Source: Tranzscheliella williamsii (lineage: Eukaryota; Basidiomycota; Ustilaginomycetes; Ustilaginales; Ustilaginaceae). Taken from it: a DNA stretch of 64,000 nucleotides. How positions within the stretch are numbered: position 1 is the first letter of the stretch; every line of letters starts with the position of its first letter. Location: positions 124,001-188,000 of the forward strand of contig JALBYF010000009.1 of NCBI GenBank assembly GCA_023212725.1, in the 5' to 3' direction. Of this stretch, positions 31,556-43,383 are shown one piece after another. Both the position numbers and the translations under genes were made by a program. The notes under the pieces are model-generated. The model made no database searches. It worked only from the letters and a program-made list of their open reading frames with translations, and was not told the DNA's origin.

Positions 31556-33955
31556 CTATTCGCGGGCGCGGTCGCCAAAGGTGTGGTGGGAGTCCGCGAG
31601 CGAGGGCGAGTAGGCGTGTTCGCTGGCGGGGGGAGCGGAGTGGTCGTCGGCGGCGGACGTGGTGGAGGGGGTGATGGAGGGGGTGTGGGAGAAGCGGCGT
31701 TCGGCGGGCAGCGGCGGTGGCGGGGGCGCGTAGGCGGGGACGGGCGCGGGCGAGGGCAGGACGCGCTGCTCGCCGAGCCGTGTCTTGCCGGCCGCCCGCG
31801 CCCGATCGGCCCCCACTTCCCCCGCCGGCCGCTCCACCAAATACACGCCCCGCATCGCCCGTGTCGCCTCGTGCAGGAACGGCGAGCCTTCCAGCGCAGA
31901 AACCCACGCTTCGGCGCGCGACAGCGACCCCCCCTTCCCCCGCCCGCTGCTGCCCTCCCCCCACCCCTCCGCCTCCGCCCGATGCCGCCCGTGCATCGAG
32001 TAGGCAGAGTGGTAGCCATCCGCCGCGCCAGCCACGACGCTGCGCCTGGGTCTAGACGAAACCAAGACGGTATCGCTCGTCCCCTCTTCGGCCTCGGATC
32101 CCACTTCCGCCCCGGCATGCGAGGTCGGAGCGCCAAGCTGGGTAGGCGTGTAGGTGCGGGAGCCAGGGCTCAAGCTGCGACCCGGATGCAGCTCGATGGG
32201 CGGCAACGGCGACTTGCTCCCAGAGCCGGACCGCGAAGTGGGCCGAGGGGGGACAGGCAAAGAAGACCCGCTGGTGGCCGGAGAGACAGGCGTACTGACA
32301 CGCAGATGACTGCTCCGAGGGCTTTGCGCGAAAGGCACATCGGCACTTCTCTCTGCGGCAACGTGCGACAAAAGCTGTACCCTAGCGATGTTCCCGTTCG
32401 CGTAGACAAAATTGCCACCGACAGGGTCAGCCGCCGTGCTGATGTGAGAAGACATGTCTTCGGCGTTCAAAGATCCTTTCGACTTTGGGCGGCCCGGCGG
32501 AGGCAAAGTGTCGCCGGTGCCATTGCTTTCGTTGCTATCTACCGCCGGCAGCTTGCGCAGGGAGTTGGAACGCTGCTTCAGTACCGCCACCGGCGTCGAA
32601 GCGTGACGGGTCGTCTTTGCATGTACGGAACCGCTGGGGTCCGAAGCAAGAGGCTGAGACTGGGTGCTGGGTGTGGCAGCAACTAGGACCTTTCGAGACT
32701 CCAGCCGCGGTGAGGCACGGCTGGTCTCGCCCGTAGAAGCCGAGGCAGCCGAGACGCTGGTGGGTGTTGCCCTACCTGAGCCCGAGCCTTGCCGAGTGCT
32801 AGGACTGCGGTCTTGGTAGTCTCTGATCGATATGTGGGCATGGGACGGCATGGGCGGGCTCGATTCAGCTGGATGCCGCGCCGTGTCGAGACGCAAAGAA
32901 CCGACACGACCAACCGGCTTCTCCAAAGATCCACCGGATGTGGCTAGGGCAGAGGATGTTGAGGGCTTGTTTCTGCTGCGTGGGAGATGGTCGAGGCTTC
33001 TGTTGGCGTGCTGGAGATCGACCATCAGAGGCTCATCATACCCAGCGTCCGAAGAGGTAGAAGGCAGCAGCCAGTCCTTTATATTTCTGCGAGACTTGGT
33101 TTTGAGCGTGGCCGACCTTGCCTCGGACCGGGCATCCGCTTCGAATGCGATGGAATAGCGACTAGTAGTGGAGACGTCGGCCGGGCCTGGCAGTGGCGCT
33201 TGCCTGGGCGAGGTATGCTGATGGCGGGGGCCAGTGAGGCCGGCTCCATGTCGGGGAGCCGAGGCGATACCGCGAGCTGCGGCGGAGGCGCCATAGATGA
33301 CCTTGACATTGCGCGTTTCTTCGTCGCAGGCGACCGTGTCGTCAGCTTGGTGCGCTACGTAGAAGCGCTGCCTTCCAGCGAGCTCATTTTCGATACGGCA
33401 TAACCACTTTTCTGCAAAGTTGCGGTGCCCTTGGTAATCCCAAACGCCATCGAGCATGCCTCGAACGATGCCGTCATGGTCGATGATGAAGGTACGCCTG
33501 CCGTCGATGAGTCCCATGAGACCTCTGCCTACTCCCCAGGCATCCATAGCCTGGCGATGTTCGTCGTGCAGAATACGAAAGCCGAGGTGCAGCTCGTCGA
33601 CGAAGCGTTTAGAGCGGGAAGGTGGATCCTGAGAGATGCCAATGACGACTGCGTTTAGATCGTTGAAAATGGGCGAGCTGCCGACGGCATCTCGAAAAGA
33701 GCAGCTCTCTTTGGTGCAATGTGGAGAGCCAGCCAGAGGGAAGAAGTAGAGGATGATAGGACGGCCGAGTTGGATGGTGGCATGGAGGGAGACCAAACGG
33801 CCCAGATGGTCTTTGGCCAAGATCTCGGGGGCTGGATGACCAATGAGCGGACACTTTTTCTCTCTGGCGGGGATCTTGAGTGCGATACCGGCCGTGGTGA
33901 GAAAACTTTTCTCGCCGCCAATGGGGAAAGCGCCGACACGGGGTAGATGAGGCAT
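31556..33955 (-). CDS. PrxQ/BCP-like peroxiredoxin with a 600-residue disordered tail
   Basis: Single exon, 799 residues, ATG at 33955. Residues about 33-190 form a thioredoxin-fold AhpC/TSA domain: [43 protein letters not shown], then [17 protein letters not shown] and [11 protein letters not shown]. The pair HC-TKES-C is placed as in PrxQ/BCP enzymes (peroxidatic Cys, then resolving Cys five residues on), which reduce peroxides with thioredoxin. PrxQ enzymes are usually 150-200 residues. Here the rest, from about 200 to 799, is Ser/Pro/Arg-rich and shows no known domain. It converges with CKS1, 152 nt apart. GSPHC replaces the usual TPGC, so activity is not certain. Confidence 0.8.
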   Translation of the reverse strand: MPHLPRVGAFPIGGEKSFLTTAGIALKIPAREKKCPLIGHPAPEILAKDHLGRLVSLHATIQLGRPIILYFFPLAGSPHCTKESCSFRDAVGSSPIFNDLNAVVIGISQDPPSRSKRFVDELHLGFRILHDEHRQAMDAWGVGRGLMGLIDGRRTFIIDHDGIVRGMLDGVWDYQGHRNFAEKWLCRIENELAGRQRFYVAHQADDTVACDEETRNVKVIYGASAAARGIASAPRHGAGLTGPRHQHTSPRQAPLPGPADVSTTSRYSIAFEADARSEARSATLKTKSRRNIKDWLLPSTSSDAGYDEPLMVDLQHANRSLDHLPRSRNKPSTSSALATSGGSLEKPVGRVGSLRLDTARHPAESSPPMPSHAHISIRDYQDRSPSTRQGSGSGRATPTSVSAASASTGETSRASPRLESRKVLVAATPSTQSQPLASDPSGSVHAKTTRHASTPVAVLKQRSNSLRKLPAVDSNESNGTGDTLPPPGRPKSKGSLNAEDMSSHISTAADPVGGNFVYANGNIARVQLLSHVAAERSADVPFAQSPRSSHLRVSTPVSPATSGSSLPVPPRPTSRSGSGSKSPLPPIELHPGRSLSPGSRTYTPTQLGAPTSHAGAEVGSEAEEGTSDTVLVSSRPRRSVVAGAADGYHSAYSMHGRHRAEAEGWGEGSSGRGKGGSLSRAEAWVSALEGSPFLHEATRAMRGVYLVERPAGEVGADRARAAGKTRLGEQRVLPSPAPVPAYAPPPPPLPAERRFSHTPSITPSTTSAADDHSAPPASEHAYSPSLADSHHTFGDRARE

Positions 33956-35842
33956 TTTGGCCGTGCTTTAGATGCACGATTGGATGGCTGGGACTAGCAA
34001 AACCAAGAGGAAGCGGATCGCGTAGGTAAAGGCCAAGGCGGAAGGAGCTATCAAGAAACAAGAAAGGCGAGTTCCGAGGGAGGCAAGCCCGGACAAAGTG
34101 ATTGGGATTGGCTCAGGCGATGTCGAAGGCAAGGTGGCCAAAGAAGGCGGCGGATGCGTTCACCGACGGCGATGCGCCGAGATGTAGGAGCGGTAAGATA
34201 GAGTCAGACTATGGATGCCATCTGGAGAATGTGGTTCCACTTCGAGGTTGCGTGGTGCGAATGGGAGGCGTCGGCCAGACTGCAAGCGCAGAAGCAGAAT
34301 CGAGGAGGGCCGCTTGACCGTCAAGCACCCATGGGCAGAGGCAGCAAGTGGGCCCAGGTCAATGCTGTCGGGGCGTTGGTATGCTAGAGCCAAAAAGTGG
34401 GTGGCGTCTGGATCCGCCTTGAGGGAGAGCGGTAAGAAGAAAAAGATGCAACGGGAAGCCGAATGGCAGAGAGGTGGCGAAAAGGGAGGGTGGCAGTGTG
34501 CCAATCAAGCCATGCAACGTCGCGCGGTGGAGTAGATCGACAAGCGCACCGACAGAAGGTAAAACAGGTACGGCGTCGCCAACGGGTGGCTGCGAAGAAT
34601 GACTTGCTGCCGGGCCTTGGCCTACCCTTGGCCTACCCTTGGCCTACCCTTTGCCTCCGCCGTTGCCTACCCTTTGCCTTGCGCGGTTAGGGATGGATAA
34701 GTTAGCTTGCGAAGGTGGGGAAATCCCACCTGCTCCGATGCCGAGGCCCGCTTAGAACGCCTGCATTGCAAACGATACAAACCGGCTAAAGTTGCGGATG
34801 GACAGCTAGTATACTGACAGTACAAGTACAATGCATGCATACAGTTCTGCGCAGCGGCTGGTCAAGTCGTTTACCTCGCAAGCTTCGCCGTTACCAGATG
34901 AGCCAGCTTCGCGTGTGTAGCAAAGTGTAATATGGTTGCGCCGCGTTTCGAATTCCAGTTTGTATCTGCTCTCCGTCGGTTACCTATCGCTGAGTTTGCA
35001 AACGGCTTTCCAAACCATGCCGAGGCTTTGCTATCTACTCAACCGGCAACCGCGTGAGCATCGGCGGCGAGGCGGCGAGGAGTCACGCTTGGAATGCAGC
35101 AGCGTCGCGGTCAACAACAAGGCGTGATCCATACGCTCGACCAAGCGCAGCTACGGCTCGACACTAGATAGGCCACGAGCAAGCCAACTGATCGTCCTTT
35201 TACAAAGCCGGATGCGAAATTCACCTCGATCCTCCGCCATACTGGCGAATTCGCATTAACACACAAAGTACCGTGCGACCTAAAACACAATCTAACACAT
35301 GAGTCATTACAAAGTCAACCAAAATCAACGGCTCTGGAACTGCCAACCTTGAGGTCACTATCCATATCTCCTGTCACTCATGCCCCAGCGGCCACAACTC
35401 CACCACGTCTCCAGCTGCCGTGCTGGGAATCAGGTTTGGATCGCAATGAGAGGGTTAATTCCTTTCAAAAGAGTAGTCGATAAGGTAGTATACAGAGGAC
35501 GACAAAGCGCGCCAATGACTCGAGGCCCGGCGGAAGGACGATGGGGAAGACAGACGATGACAAGGAAGATGCTAGGAAGATGCGACGGACAAGGAGAATC
35601 GACAAGACGAGGGACCAAGTGATACAGTGGGCTTGAGGTGGTGTTTTGAGGCAATCTGCCTGATTTTGGTTTGCGACCGAAAAGAAAAGTTCGGGTTCAA
35701 GTCACCCTGAAGAGGCCCTCGTGAAGGGCACATGTCATTCTAGGGAAATAAGAAAGAACCGTAAACGTGTCTATGCCCGTGATGCTTGCAGTAGATCAAA
35801 TAAGGAGAAGGCGAGGATCGGACGGATATCGAAACGATCCGT
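33956..35842. other. Gene-poor region, 1.9 kb
   Basis: I see no supported gene. Open frames on both strands overlap and lack conserved content. A short 11-bp repeat array is present near 34617. Confidence 0.55.
34617..34649. repeat. 11-bp tandem repeat
   Basis: Unit TTGGCCTACCC, three exact copies, followed to about 34680 by degenerate TTGCCTACCC-like units. Confidence 0.9.
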
Positions 35843-36205
35843 TTAGTTCCACCAGGAGATGGGAACGACACCGGCGTCGAGACCGGCCAGCTGCTTGAAA
35901 GCGCCGACGGAAAGATCGAGGTCTCCTTCGCCACAGGTAGGGCAGGTGTCGGCGACCTTGGCGGTGATCGTGTTGCCGTTAGCCTGGATGTGGACCGTCT
36001 GTCCACACATGCCAGAGTTCATCTGTGCCGAGTTGACAGCGACGATAGCATCGTTGTCGCTGTGCGCATTGCCGCAACTCCCCAGGTTACCGCCCTGGTA
36101 GAAGTAGGTTGCCTGGCCCGAACCGCCAGCTCGCTTCTCGAACGGAGCGGCTGCAACGGCAGAGACGAGCGCAAGCGCAGAGATGGCGACGGTAGTGAAC
36201 TGCAT
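35843..36205 (-). CDS. Small secreted RlpA-like double-psi beta-barrel protein
   Basis: Single exon, 120 residues, ATG at 36205. The first 20 residues (MQFTTVAISALALVSAVAAA) are a clear signal peptide, and PFEKR at 21-25 is a possible Kex2-type processing site. The mature part reads GSGQATYFYQGGNLGSCGN, then HSDNDAIVAVNSAQM, MCGQTVHI and KVADTCPTCGEGDLDLSVGAF and ends PISWWN. This is the RlpA-like/barwin-type double-psi beta-barrel fold with four cysteines likely in two disulfides. Fungal members are extracellular; some inhibit proteases or bind wall glycans. It lacks the expansin C-terminal binding domain. It stands alone in gene-poor DNA and has a TATA box, which suggests regulated expression. 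Confidence 0.88.
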   Translation of the reverse strand: MQFTTVAISALALVSAVAAAPFEKRAGGSGQATYFYQGGNLGSCGNAHSDNDAIVAVNSAQMNSGMCGQTVHIQANGNTITAKVADTCPTCGEGDLDLSVGAFKQLAGLDAGVVPISWWN

Positions 36206-39200
36206 TATCGAAAGGGCAAGTGAAACTAGCAGATGGCTAAGCAGTGGGAAAGATATGAAATGGAAGATGGGATTGGGTTTGTTGAGGAGAAGTCGTCGTT
36301 GATGCTCAACATGCGCCGCCTTTATAGGTTGTAGAAGCGGCTGAAGGGCAAGGAGGCACCATGCTGTAGATGCTCAGCCAAACACCGCTGTGCGACGCTG
36401 CATCCCGCCAACGTCAGGCGGGCACGTACGGGCAGTTGGCGCTGTACTGGGGGTGGAGTTGAGCAGTCAATGGCGAAAGTTTGGCAGGCTTCGTGGCGGC
36501 GGCACCCCGTTCTGGCTAGCCGCCACAGCGGGTACTGCAAGCTGTGTCAGTGTCGCATGGGTGGATTCGAACAACAACGCCGGCGCAACAGGGGCGGTCG
36601 GAAGAATTCGATGCGCAAAACTTTCACGCAGCGCCCTCGATCGCAAGAGATGCTCGATCATGATTGCGCGACCCTGATGCTGTCGGAAGCGTTCAGTTCG
36701 GGATCAGGGTGGAGCAGGAGGCAAGACCGACGAGGCAACAAGGGTGCCCTACGTGACCCCTCGTCTGGACAGCAGACTCGGGCATGCTCTTCGCCTAGCT
36801 CTGAACATGGCATTGGCACGCAGTGCAAGTGGACGTAAACCGGCAGCCGCTCGGCAAGCCAAACTGGCAGGGACTGCAGCAGTACAGCAGTTGGCTCGCA
36901 CTTGGCTATCCCGCAGCCCGACAATCCTAATGCACGAAACAAGTGGCTGTAGCCAGGTCCTGCAAACATTGATCAGACTCGCAGCCCCAAGCCGATGGCA
37001 AGGACAGCGACTGTACCTGTCCATCATCGCGAATCCCCCCGAAATTTTGGCCTACTAATCCTAGAATACTACTGCACGCATAGGATCTGACACCTTTTCA
37101 AATCACAATTTCGAGTTGGTTGCGCAATTTAACGCCGCCTTCTTTTCCGCCGCCTTCTTTACCGCCGCCTGTCTTTCTTCTGGCGTTGTCCTGCCCCTTT
37201 AGGCAGCCGCCTTCTCCTTCTGCCATTTGCTCCGCCAGGCGCGGTGCTACGCTTGCTGTGGGGGTCGGCGTTTCGCGGGTTAGACTACACGTCCAACGTT
37301 GCTTGACCACGCTTACCCGCAAAATGACCGCACGGCTTGCAGAACGCAGCAATAAACGATCGAAGCCCGCATTCCCGTCCGTGATTGACGTAGACATCGG
37401 CGCCGCTGGGCGTAGCAGCTGCCTGGCAGCCAGTGTGCACCCTAAATCTTATACTCGAGCTTGCTTTCGTCAGCAATAGAATCGAAGTGGGGTCGATTGG
37501 GTTGGGGTCAGGCGCATCTTTAGCTCCATTTGCGGCTTGTCTCGATTTCGCTGCGGTGAACCCGTTCTAGGGAGGGGCAAAGCTGACAGAGAAAGCCGGT
37601 GGGGGTGATGGAGTCGCAGTAGATCTGCTCTCTTTTCTTCCAATGCTCGAGCTCGCGTGGCTGTCGATTCCACGCGCTGCCAATTTCGAGTTGGTGCACC
37701 CCAATTTCGAGCGCTGGCATTTCGAACAGCCACCTTCCGAGACAGGAATCAGTACGCCGACTTCAGCAAACCAACAAGCTCCCCCGGATTCAACAACCGC
37801 TTTTGCCCCACCGCCGCCGGCTACAGTGATCAGCTGCCAGCGACCGCGAGCTGCCACCCCATGCCAGCCCGCACATTCCTGTGCACTCCATCTCGTATCA
37901 AGAAGCGGAAGAAAACGTCATCCTGCATCCCCCAACGCAGTCGACGGCTTGGGACCAGTGAAGCGTCTGCAGGCCACCCCGAGCAGGCCGCTCCGGAATG
38001 TGCTGTCATACTATCCGCCAAGGCTCTGGCCGGAGCACTTAGAGCAAGAACCGGTCACGACAATGTGAAAACGGTGCACGGCCTTGGTGGTCGGGATTTT
38101 TAGGCCCTGCTCGGTCCGGTGTCTGCCTTTGGTCAGCGGCTCCGTACTTCAAGTCTCATCCGGCCCGATCTGTCTCCACCTGCCTCTTTTGGTGCGGCAA
38201 TCCAATACCACCCCACGAGACACGTGCGACGCTTCCTTTGTCAAGCTTCGACCGACGAATGCTGCAATAGTGAGCAGCAAGTGCCGACGCTTCCGCATCC
38301 GGGCCTGGTGCTGAAGCGCGAGTGTGCTTACTCATCGCATCGCGATGTACAATAAACTCACTCCAGCAGCAGCTAATAGCCGTGCTTGTCACGCCAACCG
38401 CAGGCGATAGACGGTGATCGTCCAAGACTTCCCGGTCTTCCGCAAGTCGAAAGACCATTTCAAGAGGCTTGTCGATCGATCGACCTAACGGTGGAAACAG
38501 GTTGCGTAACGAGAGCACGGCGCCTGACCGGTCTGCGGTGAGGATTATTGATGCTATTATGAGCTACTGAGGAAGGGGGTGATTTGTTGCTGAACAACAG
38601 CACGCTTCCATGTCGATCGCGAAACGGCCAAATCTGGCAGTTCCGAGGGGCCTGCTTGACAGCCGCTCGCTTCACAATTTTGAGGGTACTTGCGCACAAA
38701 TCCTCCACATTTACAGCCGTCCGAGAAAAGAAAGCGTTCAGTTGGCAGTCGACTGAACAAAGTGAATAATGCACAAAACACTTCGGCTCTCCGTAACGTA
38801 CGACAGAGTCGAAGCATTTACTCACCCACGTAGCCAGATCGCCAGGCAAGGAACACGAAGATCCAGTATACCCCCGTAAACGCGAGCCACATGCCCGTTC
38901 CAACCGACTCTGAGACAAAGCCAAGACGTGTGCTGAGAAAGCGAAGCTTGCACCCCCACATATCGAAGCAGTCACAGTATGCATGAATGACATGGCGGTA
39001 CAAACTCACCTGATGGATGACTCTTCTTCGATGGTGACGCTCACAGCCCTCGGCTGTCTATGAGATCTACCGCGTATACTTTGCTACTGTCGGCGTACGC
39101 ATCTGCCGATCCGGTTGGATTTCGATTTCGAAATTCGAACTGGCCCCGTTTTGTGCACAATAAATCTATTTCTATCGTGCGGTTGCAGACAGCAAGGTTC

Positions 39201-40239
39201 GTTGGGCAGGCACTTCTAATTAAGGAACAAGCCGATACCCTGCTTACACTTTTTGCTTCCGGGCCGCGGAGATAACATGTGCGATAATTCTGCCGTTCCG
39301 CCAGCCATGGTAACTCTACCCTTTCATGGCATTGTGGTAGAGCGTGTCAAGCGACGGTGTCTGCTATGTCGCGCCACCTACCCTGTTGCTTGCTCGATGT
39401 GGCGCGATAGCGGCTGGCGGATGGCTTCTCACGATCGATTGTGGGTAAGTTAGGAGCTTGCTCCTCGGCGTCATCATTGGCATCGATTTCGAATCCATGT
39501 CACGTTGTCTAGGTGAATACAATTACGACCGAAATCACGGCTCCTGTCTTTTAGTCAGGGTAATCCTTCGCTGTGTCCGGAGTTTTGAGTTTTGAAAATC
39601 AAACGCGCCTTTCGCTCATCAGCTAGCTACCACATGCATAACTAATACAATAAGTTCAAGCGGTATGTTCAACAGCTTGAATTTTGCCAACGTTGCGCCT
39701 CCATCAAATCACAGCCTCCCATCGTGTCTAAGAATGGGTGGGCTTTCCTTTCGCTCTTTACAACACTCTCAAAGGGTCTGGTTTCCCTTCCCACCCCGCT
39801 CGCAACATTCATCATAGCTTTCTTACCCCCCCACCTTTTCCTCACTCCGCACCCGGCCTTGTCAACGCTTGTACGCTATCGCACGCAACGGTTCTTTCAT
39901 CTCCTACGATCCGCCTCTTCTGCGACACACTGCGCCAGTACGCTGAAACGTAGGCGTTCATAGCACGCTTCTCTACGGCCTAGCTCCTTGCATATCACCG
40001 TTGGTGTACTGTAGCTCTTGTCGTTCTTCGGTCCGGTAGCTGCTTTCCGAGTCATTACAAGGTGCTACCTTGACCTCGAGTCCTTTTCACGCCCCTTTGA
40101 CGATTAGCAACGCAACGCATCTCTTGCCATCCTCCTGCTCCCAGTTCAGACCCGAGCCTTTCTGCATATCTCTACGTTTTCCATCAGCGACAAAAGCTGG
40201 ACCAACCTACCCAGGGCAACACAAAAACAGCTGAAAATC
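36206..40239. other. Gene-poor region, 4.0 kb
   Basis: The largest gap in the window. Overlapping frames at 37643-38103 and 38460-39009 show no family content. A 15-bp string, CAATTTCGAGTTGGT, occurs at about 37108 and again at about 37680. The last 300 nt before 40240 are T/C-rich and probably form the promoter and leader of the Sel1-repeat gene. Confidence 0.5.
36321..36326 (-). promoter_or_regulatory. TATA box of the secreted RlpA-like gene
   Basis: On the minus strand the sequence CCTATAAAGGCGG places TATAAA 116-121 nt upstream of the ATG, a fitting distance for a strong fungal promoter. Confidence 0.6.
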
Positions 40240-43200
40240 ATGGCAGCCCCCGTAGCGCCAGCATATGCCTTTCACCATAGGTTCGATGCAGCAAAAGAAA
40301 AGGACGAGCCGACGACAACGGGCCTTGACTCTACCGAGCCGTTTACGCAGCCAAGGAACAGTTCCGACAACTACTCCTTCCCCGATCTCGATGCAGGGCA
40401 GTACTACTCATCCGCCGCTCCTCACAGCTCTGCTCCACCGGCCGTTACCCAGACTGCCGATTTCCCCGAATTTCAGAGCTTTGACAAAGGACCAGAGCTT
40501 TTTCAGGGCAACTACTTTCAGCAGTTCTCACCGCAGCCCGTCCACCCAGCCGCCGCCGTAGAGCCACAATCGGCCCAGATCGAAGAGCATTTCCCGGACT
40601 CAGAAGACTTGTTCCAGGCCGCCGACATCGAAAATACTCAGCCATTCCAGCAGCGGAACTCCACTTCGTCTGCTCGGCAGTCTCTTTCGCAGCCACCTGC
40701 GCCGGAATCTCAGGTCGGCCATGAGGCCACCCATTCCCGGGCTCAGCATGATCAGGAGGTTCTCAACTCTCACTCCCAGCTTGAGCGTCACTTCTCATCT
40801 GCCAGCTCATATGTGGCCCACCCGTCCATCCATCAGCACAGCCAGGAGGCACCGTCTAGCCCACAGCAGCCTCATAACACCGCTCGCGAGCCTTTACCTA
40901 TCCCTCCGACGCTAGCACCTTCGACCCCGCCGCTTGCACCGTCTGCGACTCAGAATGTCGGTGAGACGCCTGTTCCTCAACAGTATGGCCCAGTCGCGGT
41001 AAGCGCAGTTCCCGAGCCGTCAGCTATCGCCTTCCCTTCCGGTCGCAGTCTGTCACCTGACAGAGCTAACAGCGCGGCTGTATCCACAAAACACAACGAT
41101 GCTCAGGTGCAGCATCCAAATGCTTTGCAAATGGACAATTTGCGTATCAGTGATGAACAGCAGAACTCGGACCCGGCACCGAATCCAGATAGGTTCCGGC
41201 CGAGTAGTTTCTTTGGCATGCAACAGCCTTCCGCCGCCATCACTGCCTCAGGTCAGCACGTTCCCGTACCGGCTGGCGTCTTATCCGACGACGATGGTTT
41301 CTTTCAACATCAAGGTCACCCACAGCAAAAGATCTTGGAGCAAAGTCAGCCACGGAACGGCGAAACCATGTCGCAAGGCCCGCGGCCTTCTTCCTTCTTT
41401 GGTTTGCAAAACGGCGCCAGCTCATCCTTTTCGCCCGACGCTCTCCCAACGTCATCTTCAGACGGCGTTGGTACCGAATCTCAGCTCCCTGCATCTCGTC
41501 CGAGCGAGTCGCATCACCGTGGTATTTCTACAGCAGCTGGAGGAACCGGCAACGGACCGATGCCAGCGACATCCGGCGACTATGGTGGACTTGGCGGCTC
41601 TGGTTCGGCTAGACCGGCTAGCATTGCGCCGTCGGTAGCCAGTGGTCCTCTTCTGGATCACAGCCATCTCAGAGTTGGCCAACGGGCATCTCTTCTTAGC
41701 CACGGGAAGACGCTCGAACTTTACCGACAGAACGCCAAGAAAACGAACGACCCGAACCTGATCTACGAACTTGCCGTCTTTATGATTGATGCTGCCAAAA
41801 CGATGGGTGAAGAGGGAGCCACAGCTGGCGCTGACGGTAACAGCCCTAAAGATCAGTCACAGAAGGAGGAACTGACGAAAGAAGCGACTGGCCTTCTCAA
41901 AAAGATCGCGGATCGTGGTCATCCCGATGCTCAGTACTTCCTGGCGGATTGTTTTGCCAACGGCGTCGGGACCCGAACAGGCAAACAGGATTTCAGCCAA
42001 GCTTACACCTACTTTGTCCTCGCCGCCAAGCACGGTCATCCTGACGCTGCATACCGAGCTGGCACATGTTACGAGAAGGGTTGGGGCTGTCGCAAAGATG
42101 CTGGTAAAGCTCTGCAATTCTATCGCAAGTCTGCGGCCCAAAGCCACCCTGGCGCCATGTACAGACTTGCCACCGCCGAGTTGAACGGAGAGCTCGGGCT
42201 GAAAAAGAACGCCAAGGAAGGCGTCAAATGGTTGAAGCGGTCGGCCGAAGCGGCCACGCCGGAATTCCCACATGCCTTACACGAGTTGGCCTTACTTCAC
42301 GAGCGAGGGATCGACAATGTCCTCTTTGTTGACCCCGAATACAGCTGCGAACTGCTGGCGCAAGCGGGAGAAATGGGCTATGCTCCCAGTGCCTACAAGC
42401 TTGGGGTCAACTACGAGTACGGACGCATGGGATGTCCGCAGGATGGCGGTCTCAGCATTCACATGTACAACATTGCGGCGCAGCAGAATCATCGAGAAGC
42501 CTGCTTTGCACTGACCGCCTGGTACTTGGTCGGTGCGCCGGGCATCTTGCCGCAGTCCGACACAGAAGCCTATCTGTGGGCCAAGAAAGCAGCGGAGCAG
42601 GGCCTCGCCAAGGCCGAATATGCCGTCGGCTATTTCACCGAAATGGGCATAGGTACCGTCAAGGACATCGCCGAAGCCAAAGCTTGGTATCGAAGAGCCG
42701 CCGAGCACGGCGACAAGCGAGCTAACCAGCGTGTTGCGGCCTTGCAGGGCCACGGTCCGAATAGCTTTGCTGGTGTAGGTGCTACGCCTGGCCCTCCGCC
42801 GCCGCCTGCCAACCGGCAGCAGCTTCGACAGGAACATCGCGAAAGCATGCACGAGTTCGGAAGAAGGGGTCAGCCCACTTCGGCTCCCTTCCCTGGCAGT
42901 TTTGCACAAAGCTCAATGACGCCAAGCACGCAGGTGAACTACCCCTCGCCTATGGCCATGCGCGACGCACAGACTGCTCAGCGTGAACAGCAGTATATGG
43001 CCAATGTTGCCGCTAATGAGAGGGCACAGGCACGCGCTATGCTACGCCATTCACCGTCCCAGAGCGACTTTGGATCGCCAGCGTCGGCGGCAGGTTCCCC
43101 TGTCATTGGCCTGCCTCGCCCGCCGAACATGCCCCAGCAGGGCTTTTCGCAGCCCCAGGCGTATCCGTCGTACCCTTTTTCGGCTAGCCACGCTGCTTCG

Positions 43201-43383
43201 CCTAACCTCAATGGAGCTGCTTCACCTCGAATGTCGATGGGCAACGCAATGCCCGCCCCTCCGCCGTCTGGTATGAATGGCTTGCCAACAGCTCCCACGC
43301 AAGGTCCCACCCCGCCGGCAAAGGCAGAATTAGGGCAGGACGACAAGAAGATGAAGAAGAAGAGCTGGTTCGGACGCTCTTAG
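40240..43383 (+). CDS. Sel1-repeat protein, Skt5/Chs4-like chitin synthase regulator
   Basis: Single exon, 1047 residues, ATG at 40240. Residues 1-480 are low-complexity (Gln/Ser/Pro-rich). About seven Sel1 repeats follow (residues 550-840): examples are ADRGHPDAQYFLADCFANGVGT, AAKHGHPDAAYRAGTCYEKG and AAEQGLAKAEYAVGYFTEMGIGT. Before them, HGKTLELYRQNAKKTNDPNLIYELAVF resembles the start of the Skt5/Chs4 core. These proteins recruit or activate chitin synthase III at the bud neck or hyphal tip. Skt5 ends in a farnesylated CaaX box; this one ends KKKSWFGRS, so it lacks that anchor and may be a paralogue or use a basic tail instead. Confidence 0.82.
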   Translation: MAAPVAPAYAFHHRFDAAKEKDEPTTTGLDSTEPFTQPRNSSDNYSFPDLDAGQYYSSAAPHSSAPPAVTQTADFPEFQSFDKGPELFQGNYFQQFSPQPVHPAAAVEPQSAQIEEHFPDSEDLFQAADIENTQPFQQRNSTSSARQSLSQPPAPESQVGHEATHSRAQHDQEVLNSHSQLERHFSSASSYVAHPSIHQHSQEAPSSPQQPHNTAREPLPIPPTLAPSTPPLAPSATQNVGETPVPQQYGPVAVSAVPEPSAIAFPSGRSLSPDRANSAAVSTKHNDAQVQHPNALQMDNLRISDEQQNSDPAPNPDRFRPSSFFGMQQPSAAITASGQHVPVPAGVLSDDDGFFQHQGHPQQKILEQSQPRNGETMSQGPRPSSFFGLQNGASSSFSPDALPTSSSDGVGTESQLPASRPSESHHRGISTAAGGTGNGPMPATSGDYGGLGGSGSARPASIAPSVASGPLLDHSHLRVGQRASLLSHGKTLELYRQNAKKTNDPNLIYELAVFMIDAAKTMGEEGATAGADGNSPKDQSQKEELTKEATGLLKKIADRGHPDAQYFLADCFANGVGTRTGKQDFSQAYTYFVLAAKHGHPDAAYRAGTCYEKGWGCRKDAGKALQFYRKSAAQSHPGAMYRLATAELNGELGLKKNAKEGVKWLKRSAEAATPEFPHALHELALLHERGIDNVLFVDPEYSCELLAQAGEMGYAPSAYKLGVNYEYGRMGCPQDGGLSIHMYNIAAQQNHREACFALTAWYLVGAPGILPQSDTEAYLWAKKAAEQGLAKAEYAVGYFTEMGIGTVKDIAEAKAWYRRAAEHGDKRANQRVAALQGHGPNSFAGVGATPGPPPPPANRQQLRQEHRESMHEFGRRGQPTSAPFPGSFAQSSMTPSTQVNYPSPMAMRDAQTAQREQQYMANVAANERAQARAMLRHSPSQSDFGSPASAAGSPVIGLPRPPNMPQQGFSQPQAYPSYPFSASHAASPNLNGAASPRMSMGNAMPAPPPSGMNGLPTAPTQGPTPPAKAELGQDDKKMKKKSWFGRS

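Noticed and set aside
37643..38103. Two overlapping plus-strand frames of 141 and 148 codons
   Set aside because: They overlap in different frames, neither shows a domain or splice support, and composition is like that of random GC-rich sequence.
38818..39009. Minus-strand frame with a hydrophobic helix (MWLAFTGVYWIFVFLAW)
   Set aside because: It begins at GTG, which is part of a donor-like GTGAGT; from its first ATG it would be only 47 residues. No family match or flanking exon could be assembled.
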